DNA of 64,000 bases from Larimichthys crocea. Taxonomy: Eukaryota > Chordata > Actinopteri > Sciaenidae. The notes under the pieces are model-generated. The model was not told the origin of the DNA, ran no database searches, and saw only the letters and a program-made list of their open reading frames with translations. Position 1 is the stretch's first letter, and each line of letters opens with the position of its first letter. Positions 20,653-33,600 of the stretch are shown here, in pieces. Position numbers and translations under genes: made by a program. The stretch spans positions 19,179,868 through 19,243,867 of the forward strand of contig NC_040018.1 in NCBI RefSeq assembly GCF_000972845.2, in the 5' to 3' direction.

Positions 20653-23600
20653 TAATCCCATATGTATTACATATTCTGGAAAAACACATTTTTTTTTACT
20701 TTCTTGATTCAAAAAAGGAAATTGTATAGATTATGTTATTGATCCTCCTTAAGATTTTTTCTTCTCTTTTTTTTTTACTGTCTGTAAGTGTGGGAACATG
20801 ATTAAACAAAAGCCAGTCGGTTTCCACTCAGTGTTTGTGGCTGTCTGACACTTCATTTTATACTTTTACCACAAAGAAATGTTTCTCACAGCTTTGGCTG
20901 AGAACCAATAACACTTTAAGAACTTGTCAGTGTTGCTGTTTCTGTCTGTTTGGAAACAGTAACATCTTTGACACAGTCTGATTGTGTTCGTGACAAATTA
21001 GCTAACCATTGTCCTGGTATTCCACTACAGACAACAGTCATGCTTTCTACTTCTTCTTTCTTCCTACGTATCTACTGAAAAGATTGCAAAATGAAAAACT
21101 GCATGTTTCCTTTATTGAGCAGCAAAAAGCGGAATAATGTCTTCATGTTTGCCACAGTCGTGAAAAAAACTCAAACCCACACTTCTAAGTCAGAGAGTTC
21201 ATGTCAGCTTATTTACTGATATTTTTTTAAGTGCATGTGTCAGTCAGAACGGTATAACATACTCTCAGCACAGCACATGATGTTAGCACATTATGTTTGT
21301 CTGTTACCATGACCACACAAAATTTGCTCTCACCATGTGACACAACCAATAGATGGCAGCAGAGCTGTGTATTAATAATGGAGTTTTGACACCATTTATT
21401 TGAAGGGTCATACTGATAATAAAACATTTATTTCACGTGCCCATTGTATGTCTTTTCTTTTAAAGTATCAATCCAGGGAAGCACTTAAATAGGACTGAAA
21501 ACTATTTAAGACCGGCACACATCTTAACATTCAATAATGATGGCTCAGGTCCTTTAGTCCAAAGTAGACTGGATGTAATTGGTGACATATAGGTAGGACA
21601 GTTTAAATTATTAGTTTTGGGGGAAGAAAGATCAAACATTTGTTAGAACTGACATTTCATACTGTTACCGTTCCTGTAGTGTCATTTGAATGTTGTAATG
21701 TGCTCACAGTCATAATGGCACTGCTTGTCGTCCCTTTGGAGCCATTGAATATTAGTGTGACAGGATTATTTCAACTGCAGCGGAAAATTACAAGACTAAA
21801 GGGTGTGACAAAAAGGATAGGAGTTGGAGATTACACAAGAAAACATAGCTGATCCTGGGACTTGCTAGACCCTTTTTCACAGAATGAGGAAGGAGCAGCA
21901 CATATATGGGACAAGAACAACAGTGTTGTATGTTCATAACGTCCTAATTTCCTCTCCTTATGAGTGCACTCTACATTTTCAATGAATGAACACTTTATGT
22001 CCTTTTTGTTCTGATTGTTTTTTGGGTTTTTTAGGAAATTAAAATTAGCTACAAAGGTGAAAATAATGCAGGCACCCATACAGCATTTAACATACTGTGA
22101 CATACGGGGGTCATATTACATTGATCACCTTTGCCTTCAGCAATAACATTTTTGTAATAAGATTACTATAATCCCACTAAATGTAACCCATACTTCCTCA
22201 AGATAAAAGCACACCACAGGATGGGACCTGCCAAAGGGATAACTTAGCCATGAATCTTGGCTATCCCTAAAGTTCACTGAGAAGTGCTGGTTGGCACAAC
22301 ACACTGTTTTTGCCACTGGCCTACAAACACTGCTACCACACTGACACTAAAGCAGAGTTATTTTCTGGGTATAGTGGTGGCTTGCTAAATTGTACAGCTT
22401 TTGTTTTACCAATTACACCTGCTGAGAAAGTCATTATGGTCCCACCGACTGACGACATGTATAAGCATGCCTATGTGACGTCATGAAGAAACGTCCTTTG
22501 CTGTTGTTGTGGGGGAATATCATTGTGTCTAGGATTTCAGCTTCAACTAATCAGACTGGTTCAACTGGAAAGAATGACTCTACATAAGGAAGGAGACACT
22601 GGGAATTACTTTTCAGATTGGGAGATTTAAATGAGTGAAAGGAGGTGAAGACACAAAAAGCCTTGCATTCATTACAGTCTGCTGGCCCATAGCGAGCAGA
22701 GATGGGAGTGTCAGGAGCAACAAAACATGGCATTCTGGGAACCAGGCCAAAGACTAGTGAAAACTCCAGCAGGCCAGTAAGGACCTGTGAAGTACTTTTT
22801 ACTCCTTTGAAAAAAAAAAAAAAAAACAAAACAAAAAAAAAAAACCATACTATCTATATATTATATATCTACACACACTGCGAGGTAGTCGAGGTTCAAA
22901 ACATCAAATTAGATGCTATTCATTCCACTGAATCTGTTCTCTGCAGGCAGGTGTCTGTCTGCATGTTAGTCTCTCTTTCTGTCCTTCCTGAACTCCTTCC
23001 TACTTTTTATTTAAAACGACTTAGTGTAAACAAAATGTTGCTAAGTAAATGTAAATTAGGGCAAATCTTCCTTATGATGACACTGTAGCCATCATTCAAA
23101 GTTTATTTTAAACACTTGGTGAGGTTTGTGAGTTTGCCATGTGTAGTGCAGGTGTACAATTTTGCATCTGCACAGAACAAGAAGAACAAGAAAGAACAAG
23201 ACAGTGCTATATTCTATGACTACAAAAGTGCCAGTTTGCCAGTTTCAGAACATTACATTGACCAAGCCTCGGGTAAAATCAGTGTATGTGCTGCAAAATG
23301 TTATTTCAGTGTTAAATTAAGTGAGCTTGGTTGCAATAAAACACTGCTACCAACTCCCATAACATGTTGGCTCATGACTCATGTGTCCTGAATAAGTATA
23401 GATCCCACAGAAAATGTTCTCCATATCCTGCCAACAGACTTACACTCAAAACTGGGTAAAGGAGTACGTATAGTGAGACAATATAATCCATTGTTTGTGT
23501 GAATGTCTGTGCTAAATTACTACTTAGACATAGACATGTTCTCTCAAAATGGTCAGAAACAGTCATCCTACAAATTGTGACACCAACAAAACTCTGAGTA

Positions 23601-24210
23601 CTACTAGTGGTACATGGAAGATTCTCAGAAATATATTTTTTTAATTAAATAGAAAAACATGTTATACTATGTGTGAGATAGTAGATGGAAGGTGGAAATG
23701 AACAGTTAAAAACTTTGCATTATGGCTCCAAACAAGAAATATTATGAAGAGAGGTGCGGATCAGGGTCCACCGTTCTCAACCAAATTCTTAAACCAGTCC
23801 ATTTGATAAATAATCATCTTATTAGGAATAAACCTGTCTCCTGTGTGAACTGAACGTAGCTGAGTAAAGTCAACCTGTATTTTAAAATGCCTATATTTGG
23901 AGAGCTGGGTATTTTCTGAGGTGGTATGCAGTGTAAAAAGTTTGAGAAACACTGGTCTAAACTCTTTCGAGAAAAAGATTTAGTCTAGATCACAGTTTTA
24001 TTTTATGCAAATCCTGTCAGCACTTCAAGAAGCACAAATCTAATTTGAAAATCATAAACTCAAAATATTCAAAGGTTGCCCTACAGGTGTACCTTTGTGT
24101 TTGTTCTACTGTTCATTTACTCTCCACTGTCATTGTGAAACAGCAGTCGGCTTGTATGCCTCATGGAAGTATTACAGCCCTGTTTTGCCCAGACTACTTC
24201 CTGATTCAAG
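20653..24210. other. Intergenic region between the receptors and esrp2
   Basis: This 3.5-kb stretch has no recognisable gene on either strand. It contains oligo-A/T runs (about 22810-22846), short AT-rich tracts and a perfect CRE palindrome TGACGTCA at 22476-22483. Open frames here are short, unsupported by splice sites, and resemble no family I know. Confidence 0.55.
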
Positions 24211-24671
24211 AGATCTGGCCAATGAGATTAGAGCACTGCGGCGTCCCGCCCTCACCTTTCCAAACCAGCCAATAGGCGACGCCTCTGTGGCTCTCCTCGC
24301 GCAGAGGCCGAGCCATACAGGTAACTCATGAAAAAATAGAAAGAAGAGGGGGAAAAAAAACTCCAGGGCTTGTTATGGAGTTCGTGTGAAGGAAACACGG
24401 ATTTCCACCCTTCTTTACCAGTTAAACCAGTATCTCTGGATAGAACACACTCAAGTACTTCAACAGGTAGAGTCTCTGACCGCAAACTCTTTCGTGGCTC
24501 CTCTGAAAATAATCTCTCCCCCCCCCCCTTTTTCTCTCTCTCTCCGTTTACCTCAATTGAGTTTTCCAGCTCTTTTGTTCGCTCTTCTTATCACTTGGAA
24601 AAAGGTGAACCCTCGTGTTATTTTTATTTTAATCTTTGCTTTAATTGTAGTTTTTACCCTTGTGGTCCCTG
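24211..24671 (+). promoter_or_regulatory. esrp2: esrp2 promoter and 5' UTR
   Basis: Two CCAAT boxes (24219-24223 and 24269-24273, spaced 50 bases) sit in a GC-rich block that also contains GCGTCCCGCCC. Two CAGGTA E-box-type motifs follow, at 24318-24323 and 24464-24469. A pyrimidine-rich leader (about 24510-24550) precedes the start codon. The start site of transcription is not certain; it is probably between 24290 and 24400. Confidence 0.5.
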
Positions 24672-27600
24672 ATGGCTTCGCACAGTGATACTCTGGTGGT
24701 GTTCTTTGGGGCAACAGCTGGTGCAAATGGGGGTAAACTGGGTTCGGATGAGAGGGAAATAATTCTCTTGGTGTGGCAAATTGTGGATCTACATGAGAAA
24801 AAGGTACGGACCTTTCTGACCCGTTCGTTCGTTGTACGGTTTCTTATGTACCCATAGTGTTTGTTGGCATAGTGTCTACCTGTAGTGGAAACAGTATGTT
24901 TGACATTTAAATCAACATGGTGTGCTCTCTAAAAAAAAAAAACAGCCTGCTGGCTGTCTCTTGTGCAAGCTAACGCTACATCAATTCACCGTCCAGCCGC
25001 CTCGTTAGCTCACCTTTTTTCACAGGTGTGCGAGCAAAATTTTTAACACGCAGGTGTGGTGTGTAATTTCACCCAATGGAGATAACACGCCTTTTTGGTT
25101 TGGCATGTCAGCTTCTCGATATAAACAACGCTTTATTGACAATTAAATGCTTTTTGCAACTACATTGTCAATTTGTTTGTTTGTTTTTTAAAAAAAAATA
25201 ATAGTTATTTTCCTGAATGTGGGGTGGCTATAGCCTGTAATTTGCCATCAATTAGCATGTTTTGTTGTTGTTTTTTGTAGCTGTATTCTGCTCCATGAAA
25301 CGTTAAATCCCTTCACAGGTTGGCAAGCTTCAGAGATGTCTTGTCAAGCCAGACACTTTGGAGCTGACAGACCAGTGTAAAGAAGAGACAGGACTGACTC
25401 TTGAAGACCTCGTCAAAGCTGAGCCCCTGGATAAAGTTCTGCAACAGGTGAGTCTTGCATTTGAGGGGGCATTTTCCATCTTACGAGTGTCACCTCAAGT
25501 ATGAAAACCTGCAGCAACAGCTCGTAAAAAAAAAAAAAAACCTCTTTGCCTGTTGGTAGCATTATGAGAAATTCACAAGTTAATTAAATCAACCTTCTTC
25601 TGACAGTTTTTGCCTACGGGGAGATGAGACACGACAAGCCCGACTCAGTTTTTTTTGCGCTGTGAGTTAATGTTAGGAGTGTCAAATTTCCCAGGTGACC
25701 TTTTTAGAAAAATGGTCTTCCACCTGGGTAAAATGTGTTATTGGTTTGGCCCTGACAGTTAAACTGCGCTGACAGTTTGTAGAAGCTCAGGGGCTAGGAT
25801 AGGCACAGCCAGAGGCATCTGGAGATAAGCACGAGTCGCAGGTCTAGTCTTGTCTCGGCCTGATGCGTGCTGCAGACATCTGGAAGGCGGAATGTTTACC
25901 TGGGACCACACCTCTGTTTTAGGCTGTAGGACCTGAGAGGGAGGGGCGGCTTTCAGCTCTTGGGCTTCATCCTCAGCACTTGGCTATGGCACTTATTTTA
26001 GAAACAGGATTTACTTTCTGGTTCCTCCCTGTCAGGAGGTGTGTGGTGACAAAAGCGCTTATGTTGCCAAACATGTTTTCCAGCCACCCCTTGCGAGAGC
26101 ATTTGTTTGCACCTTTCCCACCCCTCCAGTGTTTCGTAGCTCAAAAACCTCTCATTATCATGCTGCAACAGTGTGTTTGGGTTGATAGCAGTGCTGCTGA
26201 GGTCTGAGTGCCATGCATGCACAAGCAAGTTAGTTTGGGTAATCAATTGAAAATAAGGTTGTTTTCTTCCAAATCTTTCTGGGCCCTTTATAGCAATGAT
26301 GCTGCTGGTGTTATTACACTCAAAGACAGTTAAAATGGGAGTTTGGTTCAGGTTTGTGCCTCATACAGACCTGGTAAGACTTCAGCTCCACTGTAGGGTA
26401 GTTTGTGTGCTGAACCTTCAAATATTAACCCAAGCAATCAGTTTGTTCTTTTCATACCTTTGTCTCAGCAGTTACTTTCTCTCGCTATTGGTCATTCTGA
26501 GATTAGTTTTATCCTTGCTGATACAGGGAAGAAAAGGAAATACACGTTTTTTCCAGATAGTTTAAAGTGTTGTATGAAACTGCAGTTTAGAAGCATGTCA
26601 TGCAGTTGTGTTATTTCTTTAGATGGGGTAGCCCTTTCCAACTTTATACAGTGATAGAGGGGGAAACAAGCAGCTTCCTCTTACTGGTGGTCTCGTTGTA
26701 TTGACCTGTGTGTTCAGAGCACTCAAGGACATCTCTGGGTTTTCTTTAGTGAAAGATTTATTAAGGTAGAGAGAATGCTGTAGAGGTTAACAAAGCTATT
26801 TAACACTTGGCTTCCATACAGTTTCTTTTAGATAAACATTGTGATTGTGAATTTATAAATAGGAGTTACTCTCATTAGATAATCAGCTGACGTACTGACA
26901 TGTTTTGCATAATGTTTTTCCTGTAAACTGATTGACAAAAAAAAAAGAAAGTGAAATGCTGTAAAGCCAGTTTCAAATAGACGTGAGTATGTGTTCCACC
27001 ACATTGCCAACATTTCCCCCATGTGCTGCACCTCTGATAAACATGCTATAAATGTCACACATTATATGAAGCAGTGAAGCTGTAAAACTTCTAATGTATT
27101 TAAGGTGAATAAGATCAGAATAAAAATCAGAATAGATTGATGTGCGAGATGATGACAACATGCTGGTACTTGAGTGTTTTATGACTGTAGCTGTGGCCCT
27201 AATATCACATTAGTGTGTGTGTGTGAGTGAGTGTGAGTCACAGCTGCAGTTCAGCCCTTGGCAGTGGGCTGATGGATAGTTTAGCTGTAGTTGGGCTGTT
27301 GCTGACTGTACAGGCTTGGCTTTGGCCTAGGACATTGACAGCATGTCACAGCCTGTAGGTTGTGATGTGACAACACCTTGTTGTTGTCATGGTGGTGAAA
27401 CTCTTTCTCAAGATGTAATCATCATGTAATCATTTTTCCACTGTTTTAAATCACTGCCAGAATTGCTGACTACCAGCTTCAACTACTGAGCTAAGTTACT
27501 GATGATGCTTGCTTACAAAGGCAGACATATTGTGACACAGTTAACGTGATGACTCACATCAGAGTGATTCACACAATCTGGATTTCAACATTAAGACAAA

Positions 27601-30600
27601 AGGCTGCATAAAGGTGACACACAAAAATGTGATTTGTATAAACCCCAAACACTTAATTTCTGCCGTTTGTGTCAGATTCCTGTCGATTAATGCCTCTATA
27701 AATCGAAAATCCTAAAAAAAATTTGATGTTGTTTTGTGTCTGTTGCTACAGTAACTGTGTTTACACCCAAACAAGAAAGTTGGGAAAGAAGGGAAGTTAA
27801 CAGGACAAGTGTGACTGTAACAGGAAAAAAGTACTGCAAAGCACTGTTTGCATTCCTATTTAGGTTAATTTTTTAAAGTGTATTAAAGATTAATGTTATG
27901 TGAGAAAACTTTGCAGTGTGCTGAAAAGATTTATTTATTATTGACTAATGGTGCAGTGAAACTTCATTTTGACTCCAGTTAGGAAACACAGCTATTAATA
28001 ATCTTTTCTTTCATCCATTGTCACTGAACAGGGATTTTCCTGTGGTTGGTCTTGTAATGTACAGACACACAATGTAAAACTATGTAAAACCTAGAAACTA
28101 TGTTGAGGGTACACATGAAATGAAATAAGTTTTTTCCAGCAGAAATCTAACTGTAGAAACCATAGCCACAAGAGGATTTCTCATTTATATGATGATTTAG
28201 TAATGTTTAGGAAAGTTACTAATGATAAAGTTCTTGTAAACTTGCAGACGCATCACACACTATTTTTATCTATGTTGATTTGAGCCCAGTTAGAAATGAT
28301 CAGTCTGAGTGCAAGCGACATATAGCCCGAATCCTGAGATGTGCCGTGGCGGCAGTGTGTGATTTTTAGGTTTGTTGCTGTAAACAGTGATCTCAGTGAC
28401 TGCCTTGACACTCCCTGCTGCTCTTATCGAAGTTTGTTTCAGCCACCACCACCACCACCACCCCCCACCTCACCTCTCCATACAAACAGTCCGGCTATAC
28501 TTGAGAGCAAACGCTGATAGGACCATGTTCAAAGGCCACGTCCTCCCCCTCATCTGTGAAAATGCCTTGCAAAGGGTAGAGTGACACAGAAAGTTGGTTT
28601 TAGGAGACATTTGTGTCCAAAGTGTGTGTGTCCTAAAATAAATCTGGAGAGCCAGATGTTGATTTTTGATTTGAATTAAAATTAAAACTTTTCAGATAGT
28701 AGATAGTCTCTATTATCATAGAGAAAATGTGACGTGTGTTATCACATCGTAATGAACAGCCAGTTATTGATCACAGAGCCAAGTGTGCCAGTAAGGCAAG
28801 ATAACGATGGTTATGCTATTGGCAGAAAAAAATTATTTGGTTATTTAGTGTTATATGTTCGTTTGCATGTTTTATACATCAGCAAGTTGCTAAAATGACA
28901 GAAACTTTTAACAATAGGTGGTGGTATTTCACATATTGAACAGTAATTTCATGTATTGGACTATGTCCATAGATATTAAAGATGCTTATTTGAGATGGAA
29001 ACTCTCTGACCTTTTTTTTTTTGTGGTCTGATCATGAGACTGACTCGATATCCTGCTGTTCCTACCTATCTGTTATCGGTGTGAGATTTGTCTTCTGTGT
29101 TTTTGACACAGAGGAGAAAGGGAGAGGGTGTGTCACCACGTCTTCTAAAACATTTGCTTTTCTCTCCCTGATCCGGCTTTAATAATTGGCCAAGGTGGAG
29201 CTGCATGTACAGCTATGAGCAAACATTAGTCCTGTTATCACTGCAAACATGAACTTGTACAGTATAGTTGTGCTTTACAATGTTGCACTAAATTCATTTA
29301 CAGAACTCTGGAGTATCATATTTTGGGATTTTCTATGTTTACTGTTAGAACGACAACAGCTTCAGGTATTAAGTTGGATTAAAGAAGATAACTGATTTTT
29401 CTTTTTTTGTATTAAGAGCTTTCTGACAGACATTAACTACAACATAAAAACAAACAAAATAAACTGTACAGGTGACTGCTGAATGAGCTAATTCAAACTC
29501 TTGCTGGCTTTGCAACTGATTTCTGAAAAAAAATAAATAAAAATAAACTTCAACATGTTAAAGAATATTTTATTTAAAATATAGGTTAAATAATTTAACA
29601 CACATATTGTCAACTAGTTTTAGTTGACATTACTCAGAGCTGCTTTTTCTCTCTTGCTGCTATTCCAGTACTGTCAATCGCAGCTCGCTCTGCTGGATAA
29701 ACGTTGCGGCGACACCAACATATTATATTACCACAAGGAAATATAATATATATGCATGTCGGACAACATCAGCAAATATCAGCCAACCGATATACGCCTT
29801 TGAAAAACAACCCGGTTCTATCCACTTTGCTTTCAAATGGAGCAATACATAGTTGACATTTCACCCACATCCTCCAACACCAACTAAACACCTGTTTCCA
29901 AAAAGATTCGAATGCTTGCTTGCGTGTCAGCTCATAAATTTAGTCTTTCCAGCAAAGTTCCCGGCACTGTGCAGTACTGTGCATGTGCAACTCTCGACGG
30001 AGAGGAAAGCAAGTTGGCTCTCTCCTTAGCTACTAGCTAAAACAATGTGTTTCTCTATTATCACTTGCCTGATCGGGCAAATGAGTTTCATTTTAAGGCT
30101 TTAACAGAAGGTGTGCTGTTGAGGTGGTAGTCGATATTGTGTTTTAGCAGTGTAATATACAAACTGAACTAAACCGTGATCAAAAAATGACGGGGAAGGC
30201 AAATTTGATGTTGACCATTTATGGTCAGGGTCACCACCACATTATTCACTTATTCTTAGTCCTAATTTGTTTTCCCCAGTCTTGAATGTGTTGTTCCTGC
30301 TGTAAAAAAAAAACAAAAAAAAAACAAAAACAAAAGACATTTCTATTTTCATTATCTATGTAATGCGGTTTGTCTTGAGCATGCAGATTGCTTGAATGTT
30401 TTTGAAATTTTAAATGCACCTGATGACCTTGACTTTGAAAATCGTGGAAACATCTACAGGCCAAGGTGAAAGAGGCTGAGGAAAGTTGCACAAAACATTT
30501 TATTTATTTATTTTTTACACAAAGTTTGGTCTGCTGGTGTTCATGACAATACTGAAATACCCAAGGTTTTTTTCTTTTCAAATCGATGATCCTATCAGGT

Positions 30601-33600
30601 TTCTTTACAGCCCCCTCAAAACCCCCTTAATCTAACCCCAAAGCATTTGTTCCCTTGTCAGCATCTGGTTAGCGTTGCCAAATAACCCTGCATTTCTCTG
30701 TGACTGTTAAGCAGCATGCCTCAACACGTACCTCTAATACTCTCTCACTGTCTGCAGATCTGTCATATATAGCCAGTGGCCATGTGAAACCAGTCAGTAC
30801 TGGGTTTTAGCTGGTCTCAGACGGTCTAATTGTGCACTTAGGGAGGTGACTTTGATGGTTCAGGGAAGAAGAAGGGGAAAAAAAACATAAGTGGCCAGTG
30901 AGACATCAAAAGGGAATATTGAACACTGCAAGACAATATTATAATAGGTCAATATTATGCAAAGTAATCTCTGTGACTACAGATGGGAATTATTAAGATT
31001 TTATTGATATTAATAATTAATAATTCTGGTTGTCGGTCTGATTCTTCATCAGTTCCCTTATTGATGGCAGATCAGGGTTTTTTTTATTTATTTTGGTGTG
31101 GGGGAGAAAATGGTAGTCTTGCACAGATTTTCAACATAACTATCTTATATCTGCTCGGTTGGGAAGCAGTGACACGCGAGCATACAGTGTCAAATCAACT
31201 GTTTCCCTGGAATCCAAGTGCATGTTACATAGACAGAAATTTCAGCATTATTGTTGAGTGGAAATTACCGTTTTAGACATCACGACTTGCACTGTTCTCA
31301 TTGTTCTTTGTGAATTGAAGCAATGCTTTAGACCACTTCTTCCTTTTATTTGTGGCGGTGTAGACGGTTACAGTACAGCAAGTGCAGTTAGTAAAAAAAA
31401 CGTGCCGCTAATGGTTCACACGACCTCTCCAAACTATGGCTGGACATAAAATTAATCAATTTCAATGTTAGCCAAATGGTTCAAGAGGACAAAAATCTGA
31501 GTTTAGATTGTTGGATCTTAGTCAGTGATATACATATCATAGTGTATATCATAATGTCTAAATCAGACTTTGTTCTTTAATATCAACGTTACAACAAACT
31601 CCCAGTTGTATGTGGAAGTGATATTAGTACTGTAGCTCTCACTGAGAATAAACAGCTTTCCTTGTTTTTGTTTTGTCAGTAACTTAAAGTGGCTCTCAAC
31701 CAAAGCCCAATGTAAAAATGTAAGTGACGCACAAGCTCAGATAATTGTTTTTTTACTGTAAATGCCCTGCATAAATTGGCAGACAGCCAAGTTAAATAGC
31801 CTAGTAAATAAGTAGCTGAACTATTTAGCAACCTAAGATATTTTTCTCACGATTTGGTAGATGAGACCAAAGATGTGCAAAAAAGATGAGCAAATAGTAG
31901 ACTAAATTTAAATTTCAAATATTAGACTTTTTGTTAACACTTTATAAGATGGTTTTTGAAGGCTGTGTTGTTGAGTTTGTTTTGTGAGTCTGTCAGTCGT
32001 CAAAAATTGCTTAATTATTTAAGCATTCTCAGAAATGCAGTCATCTGACCTCATGCCTCAGCGTATGCTGATATTGAGGTGGTGGCATCTGTTGACAGTG
32101 AAATGGTGCCAATAACAGGTTGACACAACACAGGGGATGGGGCTCATTGAATGTGGTAGTTATAAATAAACATGTGCATATGTGGGAGTTGCTGGTATTT
32201 AAGAGTGGGTGTTGTGGCCATTAGCCTTTGCGCAAAGTGGCGTCAGGCAGGTTGGACTCGTATGGGTTGTTTTTCCTCCTGTCTAGCTGTGACTCTTGGT
32301 TGTACTTTGAGAAAATAGTGATCCTGGTGATTAGTGGTGTGATCATTCCTCTCTTTTGTCTGCTCCCTCCTGCACTAGGCAAACACCGAAACCTGTTAGA
32401 CAAGCCTTGTTCTAATGAGAAACGCACAGTCAAATGTCAAACACTACACCACCTTCACTTGTATGCTTTTTGAATTTGAGGTCACTGAAATTCTCACTTT
32501 GACATAGTGGACAGTGTTTGCGCAACATTTACTTGTCACTCAATAATTGTTAGTTAATGAGTGAAGGAATCCCAAATAAATAACAATAATCATAAGTAAT
32601 AAAAAAAATTTTTAGTTTATGTTACGAATTTTGAAAGCTTTCCTGTGATGGGTACAAATTTTGAACTGTATGTTTCATTTTCTTTTCCCTTTCCTCTGTT
32701 TTGTTATGCAGTTTCAGCAGTCGGTGTCATCAGAACTGAAATGCCTCGGCAGAAGCTCTTACACACTTTGTGTCAACAGTCCCCTTGTCATCAGACAGGC
32801 CCTCCACCCCGAAGCTTCCAAAAAGGTAATAGTCCAAACTGCAGACACCTTATACCAGTTATGAAAACTAAGCATTCAAGGTCCAAAATGATAATAGGTC
32901 TCCACTGTTTCGTTCTTTTGCACAACATGCTCTCTTTGCTCAGTCTCATGACACATGTTGTGTGTTTTTTGCCAATTGCTAAACACTACGATGTCACGCG
33001 CTGCCTTGGAATATCAGTAATCTCCCTAAACAAACCGGTTATGACTTTCTTTGTTCATGACTCTAGCTAATGTGTGATGAACCAGATGGTAACTTTAAAC
33101 AAAGTAGACTGGTAACTAGTTTATTGTTAAAATTGTGCACAAGTTAAATATAGTAAGCTTCAAGGGTTTGATTTCTTTACCTCATGAATGTGAGCATTGA
33201 CCTGTAGGAATGAAGTAATGCATTTCTTTTGAATTATGTTTTCCTTCTTTTTGTGTTCCTGGTTATAAATTTCAGTCAAGATCTCTTTTTCATGTCTTTG
33301 TCCGTTAGCTTCCTGGTGTATCCAATAACGGACTGTCAGACTGAGTCCTTTGTTTTCCTTTGTCTTGTCTTTTTCAGAATCTTGTCCTTCCTGAATGTTT
33401 CTTTTCATTTGTGGATGCGAGGAAGGAGTTTCACAAATGTTGCCCCAACGCCGGCCCTGTGCAGAAGCTCGAACTTGCCTCCATGTTGGAATGTATCCTT
33501 TGCTAGCCTGTGCACTGAGACTGTATTTGAAGTTGCATCTTATAGATACTCCCTTTAACTTGATATTTCAGCGAAGATACAAGGGAAATTGTTACACCTA

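Noticed and set aside
22702..23088. 128-codon open frame upstream of esrp2
   Set aside because: Half of it is poly-lysine from an oligo-A tract, with no recognisable domain.
24660..24671. Extra codons before the esrp2 ATG
   Set aside because: They begin with TTG, not ATG. The family-like N-terminus begins at 24672.
32221..32473. Open frames in esrp2 intron 2
   Set aside because: They have no similarity to any recognised family and no exon signals fitting the flanking gene.
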